A stretch of DNA of 57,900 nucleotides from Micromonosporaceae bacterium KJ-029 (GTDB taxonomy: Bacteria; Actinomycetota; Actinomycetes; Mycobacteriales; Micromonosporaceae): contig BIFP01000010.1 of NCBI GenBank assembly GCA_005402585.1, forward strand, positions 1-57,900. The letters run 5' to 3'. The notes under the pieces are model-generated. The model ran no database searches, was not told the origin of the DNA, and saw only the letters and a program-made list of their open reading frames with translations. A program made the translations under genes and the position numbers. Below, in pieces: positions 26,439-33,133 of the stretch. How positions within the stretch are numbered: position 1 is the stretch's first letter; each line of letters starts with the position of its first letter.

Positions 26439-27156
26439 CGGCGGCCTCCGCCACAATCCGCAGCGCGCATGGCCGCGCGCCGGTCGTCGAGGAACGAGAA
26501 CAGAGCGGTAATGGGTTGCGAGAGGCTCGCCGTGCCCGGGCTGCGTTTGCGCCAGCGGCTGCCCCTGTTTTGCCTCGGTTCTAGTTGCGGCGTCACCGTC
26601 ATCTGCCGCTGTTGTCCGTGCCGAGGAACCTGGACCATCGCGTGTAGCACTTCGCGGTTTGGCGGCGGCTGCCCTGCCGCGTGTGATCTGACTGGAAGGG
26701 CTGGGATTGCGGACGAAGCCCGGCGGCTCCGGTCCTTTGCCATGCCCGCCTTCCGGCACCACTCATGGTTCGACCATACAACCAAATAGTTCGACAGTGC
26801 AACCAATTGATTCGGAGATGCGACCAATCGCCGTATGGCGGCGTCCTGCGGAGACTCCTCAATCGACGGTCAGGCGGAGCCGTGGCAGTCCGCGGGTTCG
26901 CGCGGGGCTGGTCAGCGTTGTTGGCCCTCTCATCGCCCTACCCGGGCTTGACGGGACGCAGGCAAGCAGGTGCTCGTCGGCGTCAACGCCCACCGGCACA
27001 TCGCCCTGCCACAGGTGGATGCCTAGACAGGTATGTCCAGAAGGGAGAGACGACCGTGCACATGCCTGTGAGCTGCAAGGACAACAATCCCGAACGCCCG
27101 GGGTGGCTCGGCCCGGATGCCGGACTCTGCCCGCCGGCGCCGGGCCGAGCCAGTGA
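26439..27156. other. Spacer with operator repeats
   Basis: Seven hundred bp between the lipoprotein gene and the convergently placed end of an MFS gene. It contains the tandem repeats listed at 26766-26828 and a 55-codon frame starting with ATG at 26766 on the minus strand (MSGAGRRAWQRTG) that resembles no known protein. Nothing else is recognised. Confidence 0.5.
26766..26828. promoter_or_regulatory. Three tandem 21-bp operator-like repeats
   Basis: Three adjacent units of exactly 21 bp: 26766-26786, 26787-26807 and 26808-26828. Each begins T-G/A-G/A-TTCG and ends ACCAA-A/T; the core of unit 1 is GGTTCGACCATACAACC. Two further units of the same type lie at 29698-29739 in front of the MarR gene. 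A period of 21 bp is two helical turns, so bound dimers would stack on one DNA face. They are probably MarR binding sites. An ATG on the minus strand follows unit 1 directly, as it does in front of MarR. Confidence 0.7.
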
Positions 27157-28560
27157 TCAGCGGCTTTGTGCCGGTCGGCCGGGTGTCAGCATGCCGGCGA
27201 TGATGGCCGCGCCCGCGGCGGCGAGCGCGGCGACGAAGAAGCCGTCGCGGAACCCGGTCAGGGTGTCGCCGATCAGGCTGGCCGCCGCGACGCTGGAGAT
27301 GACGGCAGCGCCGATGGAGGCGCCGAATTCGTGGAAGGTGCTGACGATGCCGGAGGCAATGCCGGCCTCGTGCGGCGCCACCTGGCCCAGTGCGGTGGCG
27401 GAGGCGACGACGAACAGGGCGCCGGTGCCGGCGGCGGCGACGGCCACGCCGACCACAACGGCTGCCGGGTGGACCGGCATCGCGGGTACGGCCATCCCGG
27501 CGGCGGCGATGATCAGACCTCCGACGGCGAGCGGGCGGGCACCGACCCGGGCGATGGCTCGCCCGGTGAGGTGGGCGCCGAGCATCGTGGCCAGTGCGAC
27601 GGGCAGGAAGAGCAAGCCGGTGTGCAGGGCGCCGTATCCGCGCGCGTGCTGGAAGTAGAACGTACCGAGGAAGAACACGGCGACCATGAGCGCAGTCGCC
27701 ATGAGGATGAGGAACGTTCCGGTCGCCACCGGCCGCCGAGCCAGGAGGGCGACATCCATCAGGGGCGAGCGGGCGCGCTTCTGCCACACCACGAACGCCG
27801 TGTAGCCGACAGCGGCCAGCGACACCAGCCAGCCAGTGGTAGCGGTGAGCCAGCCGTGATCGCCCGCGCGGATGAGGGCGTAGATCACGGCGGCCGATGA
27901 GCCGGTCACCAGCAGGGCGCCGAACACGTCCAGCCGCGCGCGCGGTGCCACCCCGCCACCGCCGGGCAGCATGGCGGCGAGCGCGGTGATGATCACCAGG
28001 CCGATGGGTACGTTGATGTAGAAGACCCAGGGCCATCCCGGACCCGCGGTTATCAGGCCGCCTAGAAGCACACCCAGGGCCGCGCCGCCGCCACCGAGCG
28101 CGGACCACACACCAAGCGCTTTGTTGCGTTCATGTCCGGTGAAGAGATTCACGACCAGCGACAGCGCGGATGGCGACAGCAGTGCCGCGCCGATGCCCTG
28201 GGCGACACGGCCGCCCAGTAGCATCTCCGCGGATCCGGCGAGGCCCGTCACCAGGGACGCCGCAGTGAAGATCAGCAGACCGGCGAGCACCACCCGCTTG
28301 GCGCCGACGAGGTCGGCGATGCGGCCGCCGAGCAGCATGAGACCGCCGAACGTCAGGGTGTAGGCACTCACCGTCCAGGTCAGCGCCGCCCGGCTGAGTC
28401 CGAGGTCGGTCTCGATGTGCGGCAGCGCGATGGCCACCACGGTCACGTCCAGGATCAGCATCAGCTGAGCGACGCCGAGGAACCCCAGGATGCGCCATCG
28501 CTGGGGATGCGGCGCGGCGTCGTGGCGCACCGCGCTCTCGTGTGCCTCATGCGTTGTCAT
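27157..28560 (-). CDS. MFS multidrug exporter, DHA2 (EmrB/QacA) family
   Basis: A 467-aa protein with about 14 membrane segments. TM1 reads LGVAQLMLILDVTVVAIALP, with the Asp-Val-Thr-Val motif D1 of the family; motif A is LLGGRIADLVGAKRVV; TM5 is ALGVLLGGLITAGPGWPWVF, matching motif C. Start ATG 28560 has GGAGGG in front. It is divergent from the TetR gene at 28656, which should repress it. Substrates are unknown; a second DHA2 exporter with a different regulator type is at 3161. Confidence 0.92.
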   Translation of the reverse strand: MTTHEAHESAVRHDAAPHPQRWRILGFLGVAQLMLILDVTVVAIALPHIETDLGLSRAALTWTVSAYTLTFGGLMLLGGRIADLVGAKRVVLAGLLIFTAASLVTGLAGSAEMLLGGRVAQGIGAALLSPSALSLVVNLFTGHERNKALGVWSALGGGGAALGVLLGGLITAGPGWPWVFYINVPIGLVIITALAAMLPGGGGVAPRARLDVFGALLVTGSSAAVIYALIRAGDHGWLTATTGWLVSLAAVGYTAFVVWQKRARSPLMDVALLARRPVATGTFLILMATALMVAVFFLGTFYFQHARGYGALHTGLLFLPVALATMLGAHLTGRAIARVGARPLAVGGLIIAAAGMAVPAMPVHPAAVVVGVAVAAAGTGALFVVASATALGQVAPHEAGIASGIVSTFHEFGASIGAAVISSVAAASLIGDTLTGFRDGFFVAALAAAGAAIIAGMLTPGRPAQSR

Positions 28561-28655
28561 GGATCAACCCTCCGAAAGACGTAACTCGTATGGACGTGTA
28601 CGACCTGCAACTCCGAGGCTAACGCGTACATTCCCGTACGAGATAGAGTGGGTGC
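28561..28655. promoter_or_regulatory. Divergent TetR/MFS operator region
   Basis: A 95-bp spacer. It contains the inverted repeat CGTACATTCCCGTACG (28626-28641), with CGTAC arms, and a second related pair CGTATGGACGTGTACG at 28590-28605. Two such palindromes between divergent genes are what a TetR repressor needs. Confidence 0.6.
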
Positions 28656-29261
28656 ATGGTCCCCGCCGAAATGCGGCCACGGCGGCGTGCCGACGCCGAA
28701 CGCAGCGTCGCCCGCATCGTCTCCGCGGCCCGCGCGAGCCTCAGCCGCGATCCGGACGCGACGGTCGACGACATCGCCAAGGCAGCCGGTGTGGGCCGGA
28801 TGACGCTCTACGGGCACTTCCGCACGCGGCCCGAACTGGTCGAGACGGCCCTGATCGACGCGCTGCACTGCGGTGAGGCGGTGCTGGCGGGCATTGACCT
28901 GAGCGGTGACGCACGCGAGGCGATGACCCGGCTTCTCACCTCGAGCTGGTCCTTGGTCGCGGAGTCGACCGCGTTACTGACCGCGGCCCAGAAGGTGCTG
29001 TCCGCCGCACGGCTGCGAGAATTGCACGCCGGCGCGGCGCAGCGCGTCGAGCAGCTCATCCGCCGCGGCCAGCAGCAAGGCGTGTTCCGGACCGACCTGC
29101 CTATCGTCTGGCTGGTCAATGCCGTGCACTACATTCTCAACGGTGCCGCGGAGGAGAACCGCGCCGGACGCATGGAGACGGAAGATGTCACCGGCGTCGT
29201 TATTGCCACAGTGCAGTCGATCCTCGCCGTGCCGCCGTCAGAGGCCCGGGCCACCGTCTGA
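28656..29261 (+). CDS. TetR/AcrR-family transcriptional regulator
   Basis: A 201-aa repressor. The N-terminal helix-turn-helix reads RIVSAARASLSRDPDATVDD then IAKAAGVGRMTLYGHFRTRPEL, standard for the family. The ligand domain (about 75-195) includes SSWSLVAESTALLTAAQKVL and LVNAVHYILNGAAEENRAG. Start ATG 28656 is used; ATG 28671 is a possible alternative. It faces away from the DHA2 exporter, its likely target. Confidence 0.93.
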   Translation: MVPAEMRPRRRADAERSVARIVSAARASLSRDPDATVDDIAKAAGVGRMTLYGHFRTRPELVETALIDALHCGEAVLAGIDLSGDAREAMTRLLTSSWSLVAESTALLTAAQKVLSAARLRELHAGAAQRVEQLIRRGQQQGVFRTDLPIVWLVNAVHYILNGAAEENRAGRMETEDVTGVVIATVQSILAVPPSEARATV

Positions 29262-29697
29262 CGCGTGCCGTGGTCAGCCGGTCGGGGCGGCGAGCCGATC
29301 CCGACGTTCGGGGGGAGCGAGACGTGGTGGTCGACGCCGGTGTGGCAGGCCGGATCGACATGCGCGGTGATCTCGGACAGCTGGGGTGACCGGATCGATG
29401 GCAGGCCGGGCTGCCCGACGCGACCAAGCCTGACGATGCCGTCTGGCGGTGCAGAAACTGGTCACCGACGCGGTACGACACCGTCTGGGGTGGACGGTGC
29501 CGCGCTGCATCCGCCCAGTCGGCGGCACGGAGGCTTGCGACAGCAGGTTGGCGACCTTGCGTTGACACGGAGAATCCTGCCACCTGCCGGGGCGGCAGCA
29601 TTGTGAGAGGGAGGTGGCCGTGATGCCGGGTGTATGGTCGTCCGCCGGCCGCTAAAGCAGTGTCCATTGAACATTGGCCGGGTTGGCCGTGGTCGGA
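29262..29697. other. Gene-poor spacer
   Basis: About 435 bp between the TetR stop and the MarR operator. No gene or RNA is recognised; open frames are short and without domain pattern. Confidence 0.5.
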
Positions 29698-29739
29698 GAA
29701 AGTTGTATCGCCGAACCAAACGGTTGTATGGTTGAACCA
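29698..29739. promoter_or_regulatory. Two tandem 21-bp MarR operator-like repeats
   Basis: Two adjacent 21-bp units, 29698-29718 and 29719-29739, inverted relative to the three units at 26766-26828. The second has CGGTTGTATGGTTGAACCA, which matches the complement of 26766-26786 at 18 of 21 positions. The MarR start codon at 29739 begins at the last base of the second unit. Binding here would block the MarR promoter (autoregulation). Confidence 0.7.
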
Positions 29740-30212
29740 TGTTCGAGGAGGAAGCGCTGGCGCTGCAGAGCCAAATCGGCGCGTTCGTGCGTGCGTTCGG
29801 TCTGCACCAGCCCGATCGCACGCCGTGCGGTGAGGTGGTGCCGGTCTCGGAGGCACACGCGATCGCCGAGCTGGCCAGTCACGGCGCGCTGACCCAGACG
29901 GAGCTGATGGCCCGGCTGCGGTTGGAGAAGAGCACGGTGAGTCGCCTGGTCGGGCAGCTGATGGGCCGCGGCTGGGTACAGCGCGGCAAACGCCCCGGTG
30001 ACGCGCGTCTGGTCTGGCTGGAGTTGAGCGATGACGGCCGGGCCGCGGCCGCGCAGCTCGCCGCAGCGCGGGCGGCCCGTTTCGCCGCCCTGCTCGACAA
30101 CATCCCTGCCCAGCAGCGCCCGGCGGTGATCGATGCGCTGTCGCTGCTGGTGCAGGCCGCCACCGGTCCGGTGGCGGTATCGGCAGCCAGCGGGGCGGCA
30201 GGCCATGAATAG
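29739..30212 (+). CDS. MarR-family transcriptional regulator
   Basis: A 157-aa winged-helix regulator. The DNA-binding core is HAIAELASHGALTQTELMARL then LEKSTVSRLVGQLMGRGWV with wing RPGDARLVWLELSDDG. Terminal helices form the dimer interface. ATG 29739 has no Shine-Dalgarno sequence; it sits at the edge of the operator, so the transcript may be leaderless. The stop overlaps the next frame (ATGAATAG), and a membrane protein follows with a GTGA overlap, giving a tight three-gene operon. Confidence 0.9.
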   Translation: MFEEEALALQSQIGAFVRAFGLHQPDRTPCGEVVPVSEAHAIAELASHGALTQTELMARLRLEKSTVSRLVGQLMGRGWVQRGKRPGDARLVWLELSDDGRAAAAQLAAARAARFAALLDNIPAQQRPAVIDALSLLVQAATGPVAVSAASGAAGHE

Positions 30213-30414
30213 GCGCCGGAGCGCGCCGCGTGCCAGCTCCGGCCTGCAGTTCTACCCGTGGACCGGTACCGACGTGGAAGACATCGGCGCCGCCGCAGGG
30301 CTGCGCCGCATCGGGCCCATCGTTAATGACAGCCACCGCAACGCCCTCGGCGACGACCAGCCACGCCTGGTATGGCACTACCCGTGCGCCGTTTCCGCCG
30401 GAGCGCTGTCGTGA
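30205..30414 (+). CDS. Small hypothetical protein in MarR operon
   Basis: A 69-aa frame from ATG 30205, overlapping the MarR stop by eight bases. It begins basic (MNRRRSAPRASSG) and continues LQFYPWTGTDVEDIGAAAGL, IGPIVNDSHRNALGDDQPRL. Its stop overlaps the GTG of the membrane gene by four bases. The tight overlaps on both ends argue for real translation, but the product has no recognisable family and may be the remnant of a larger protein. Confidence 0.5.
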   Translation: MNRRRSAPRASSGLQFYPWTGTDVEDIGAAAGLRRIGPIVNDSHRNALGDDQPRLVWHYPCAVSAGALS

Positions 30415-30839
30415 AGCCCGGCCCACCCGATGCGGGCACGGTGTCCACCAGCGAGACGCCGCCGACGGGCCGCCGGATCGGTGCGCGGCCGACCGTGGCG
30501 GGGGTGGTCGGCGCCGTCCTCGGGCTGCTGCCTCACCTGGTGCATCACGTCGGCTGGCTCGCGGGCACCGCCCTGATCGCCGGGGCCGGCGGCACAGCGC
30601 TGTTCGCGGTGGTGGGCCTGGCCGCGATGACGCCGATGCTGCTGCGCCTGCGCCACAGATTCGGCTGGTGGGCGTGCGGCGCCGCCCTGGCCGGATACGC
30701 GCTGATGTTCACCCTGTCCACTACGCTAATCGGCCCGGCCCTGCGCTCTGCGATGGACGAACCGGCGCCGCAGGTGCCGGCACACACCGAGCACACGCCC
30801 GGTCCGGGCGGCGGTGGACCCGACCATCAGCCACGGTAG
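30411..30839 (+). CDS. Small membrane protein in MarR operon
   Basis: A 142-aa protein from GTG 30411. Three hydrophobic segments follow a polar N-terminus of about 30 residues: VAGVVGAVLGLLPHLVHHVG, LIAGAGGTALFAVVGLAAM and WWACGAALAGYALMFTLST. The His-containing LPHLVHHVG is striking and is typical of small membrane proteins associated with metal resistance genes in actinomycetes. The C-terminus is Pro/Gly/His-rich. Coupled by GTGA to the small frame before it, hence controlled by the MarR operator. Confidence 0.7.
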   Translation: MKPGPPDAGTVSTSETPPTGRRIGARPTVAGVVGAVLGLLPHLVHHVGWLAGTALIAGAGGTALFAVVGLAAMTPMLLRLRHRFGWWACGAALAGYALMFTLSTTLIGPALRSAMDEPAPQVPAHTEHTPGPGGGGPDHQPR

Positions 30840-30944
30840 AACCGCCCACACGCGGCACCACGCACCCCCGGCGGACCCGAACCGAATCGCGCTTGCCCCT
30901 CCGCACCAGTTGCTGCTGCGTCGAGCCGCAACGCCGTTCCTGGC

Positions 30945-31575
30945 AGTCGGCTGTGACCGACGCGTGCACGTCAACGACGGCCGCACCCTCGTGCGGGTCG
31001 ACGACCTCGCCGAGCGGATCCCCACCACGGAGTGGCAGCTGCACAGTTGCGGGCCGGGAGCCAAAGGCGCCCGCGATTACCTGTGGGCGTCGGTCACCAC
31101 CGCCACCGGCCGCAGTGAGCATCGGTGGCTGCTCATCCGCCGCAACCGCATCACCGGCGAGCTGGCCTTCTACCTGTGCTGGTCACGCCGCCCAGTCCCG
31201 CTGCACACCCTCGTGACCGTGGCCGGCTCCCGCTGGAGCATCGAGGAACTGTTCCAGACCGGCAAAGGCCAGGTCGGCCTGGACCACTACCAGGTCCGCG
31301 GCTGGACCGGCTGGCACCGGTTCATCACCCTGGCCATGCTCGCCCTGGCCATCGTGGCCATCCTGGCCATCCTCGCCGCCCAGCAGCCCAACGCCGGCCC
31401 GAAGGTCATCGCGCTGACCGTCGCCGAGATACGCCGACTCCTCACCGCCTTCGTCCTCGCCCAGCCGCTACCACCAGCGCACACCCTGCACTGGTCGATC
31501 TGGCGTCGAACATCCCTAGCCCGAGCCCGACGATCCCACTACCAGCCGCAGACAGGCGAAATGACGTTGGAGTAC
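30945..31575 (+). pseudogene. IS701-type transposase, C-terminal part
   Basis: The plus strand encodes AVGCDRRVHVNDGRTLVRVD, PTTEWQLHSCGPGAKGARDY, ITGELAFYLCWSRRPVPLHT and SRWSIEELFQTGKGQVGLDH then YQVRGWTGWHRFITLAMLAL. The Glu of WSIEE is the last acidic residue of the DDE triad, and YQVRxWxGWxRH is a hallmark of IS701-group transposases. The N-terminal half with both Asp residues is absent and there is no proper stop after RRSHYQ. Confidence 0.75.
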
Positions 31576-31610
31576 GGCGCAGCGGAGATGCCCCGTGCCG
31601 ATGCAGGCTT

Positions 31611-32018
31611 CTACACCCGCACGCGAGGATCGGCCAGCACGTTGGCGACCACGGCCGTCATCCCGTCGACGCACAGCGTCGGCGCGCCGACCACGAACTC
31701 CTCCCGGTCGAGCCACTCCACGCGCTCGACGCCCGGCGCGGCCAGGATGCCCACGTCGAGCTGCAGCGACGCGTGGTCGTCGTAGTATCCGCGGGCGGCG
31801 TCACCGACCCAGAGCGACCAGTGGTATCCGGTGCCGCCCCGCTGTCGGTCCGACTCCGTGAGCGGGTCGGCTTTGAGGTCGCCGGTGTCAAGCAGTTCGG
31901 CGACGGTCATGGGTTCAAGATCCGGATGGGCCGGCGGCAGCACCACGTCAAGGAGGTTCTCGAGGTGAACCGTGCAGGTGCAGTTTCCCCGCTGCGGAGG
32001 AGTCCAGCTGTCGACCAT
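31611..32018 (-). CDS. Hypothetical protein
   Basis: A 135-aa soluble protein from ATG 32018 with a good coding pattern: MVDSWTPPQRGNCTCTVHL, VAELLDTGDLKADPLTES, YHWSLWVGDAARGYYDDHAS and VVGAPTLCVDGMTAVVANVL. No family recognised. It ends 35 bp after the IS701 remnant on the other strand and looks undamaged. Confidence 0.65.
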   Translation of the reverse strand: MVDSWTPPQRGNCTCTVHLENLLDVVLPPAHPDLEPMTVAELLDTGDLKADPLTESDRQRGGTGYHWSLWVGDAARGYYDDHASLQLDVGILAAPGVERVEWLDREEFVVGAPTLCVDGMTAVVANVLADPRVRV

Positions 32019-32253
32019 CACAGCACCCTACGGCCCCGGGCTCATCCAGTCGTCATCTCATGTCTCTGCTTTGCGATGCAGACTCGCCGTGACTTGTACT
32101 GGCCCCGTCAGCGCGCACGACACGGCATGACAGGACGTGCGGAACGCTTGGAAGTCCCACGTGAGCATTGACCGGTCGCGCCACGGTCCGTTCCAGGCGT
32201 ACCGGACGCGAAGGGGTCGGCAGTCAGTCCAGGGCGGGTTGATAATCGGCGAC

Positions 32254-32607
32254 ATGTGGGCGCGATGGATGGCGTTGGCGGCAACGGTGTGGACGGGTGC
32301 CTATGTCGCGATGTACCTGGTACTGGTCCGCGGGGACAGTAACTCACCGGCTTGGTGGTACGTCGCGCTCCTGGCGATCAACGCGGTGCCGTTGATGGCA
32401 ACAGTTGCAGGCTGGTTGTCGCGACCGGCGTTGGTCGCGAGCGGCGTCGCGCTTGCGCTCGCAATGCTGCTCGGGTTGCTGTCGATCGGGATTCTGCTAC
32501 TTCCGTCGGTCATATGTGTGATCGTTGCCGCGTTTGTCATGAAGCCCGCGCGTCGGGCACCCCGCCCGGACCTCGGTAGGGCCGCGTCGACGCGGGGTGA
32601 AAAGTGA
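32254..32607 (+). CDS. Small hypothetical membrane protein
   Basis: A 117-aa protein with three or four TM segments: WMALAATVWTGAYVAMYLVL, WWYVALLAINAVPLMATVAG, ALVASGVALALAMLLGLLSI and LLPSVICVIVAAFVM, then a basic tail. Start ATG 32254 is chosen because upstream codons lack coding character; no clear ribosome site. Function unknown. Confidence 0.65.
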   Translation: MWARWMALAATVWTGAYVAMYLVLVRGDSNSPAWWYVALLAINAVPLMATVAGWLSRPALVASGVALALAMLLGLLSIGILLLPSVICVIVAAFVMKPARRAPRPDLGRAASTRGEK

Positions 32608-32695
32608 TCCTTGTCGCCGGGTAGCGATCGCAGCGCACGGCGCGCCAGGCATGACGGCTCCGCGAACCGAGACACAGACCAGCCGCCCTGGCCAC

Positions 32696-33058
32696 CTATG
32701 CGTCCGGTAGCGGCGGAGTCCCTTCTGCCCTAAAATCAAGTGCACTACTTTCGGCATGTGCGGACGTCTGGGGCGCGTCTGACGATCTGGCGCAGAGTCC
32801 GTTCAGGATGACGTCGAGGAACTGCATGAAGGCGACCTGTAGGTCGAACGGCGGCTCCTCGTCGGTGCCTTCGCACCAGTCGTAGAGCAGACCGAAGCAG
32901 CTGCTGTAGAGCACGGTCGCGACGTGATCGGGGTCCGCAGCGGCCACCAGTTCACCGCGGTCGGCTGCTGCCCTGACCAGGTCGGCGAAAACGTCCATCA
33001 ATGAGCGGGGGACGACGTCGATCGGGCCCCGCACTCGCGCCACCACCTCGTTGACCTT
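32696..33058 (-). pseudogene. TetR-family regulator, C-terminal fragment
   Basis: The minus strand encodes VPRSLMDVFADLVRAAADRG, VAAADPDHVATVLYSSCFGL and DLQVAFMQFLDVILNGL. This is the ligand-binding, dimerising half of a TetR protein. The helix-turn-helix half is missing: upstream sequence ends at the GH43 operator at 33072. The GH43 module has therefore probably replaced the first half of this gene. Confidence 0.6.
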
Positions 33059-33071
33059 GCGGTGTCGCCCT

Positions 33072-33085
33072 TGTTAACGTTAACA
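33072..33085. promoter_or_regulatory. LacI-type operator upstream of GH43 gene
   Basis: Perfect 14-bp palindrome TGTTAACGTTAACA with the central CG typical of LacI-family sites. The same sequence stands at 38265-38278 in front of the other GH43 gene. It lies 48 bp before the TTG start, so it probably overlaps the promoter. Confidence 0.8.
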
Positions 33086-33133
33086 ACTCTCATCCACCTC
33101 AGAGGGATTCTGACACCCATCAAGGAGGACCAA

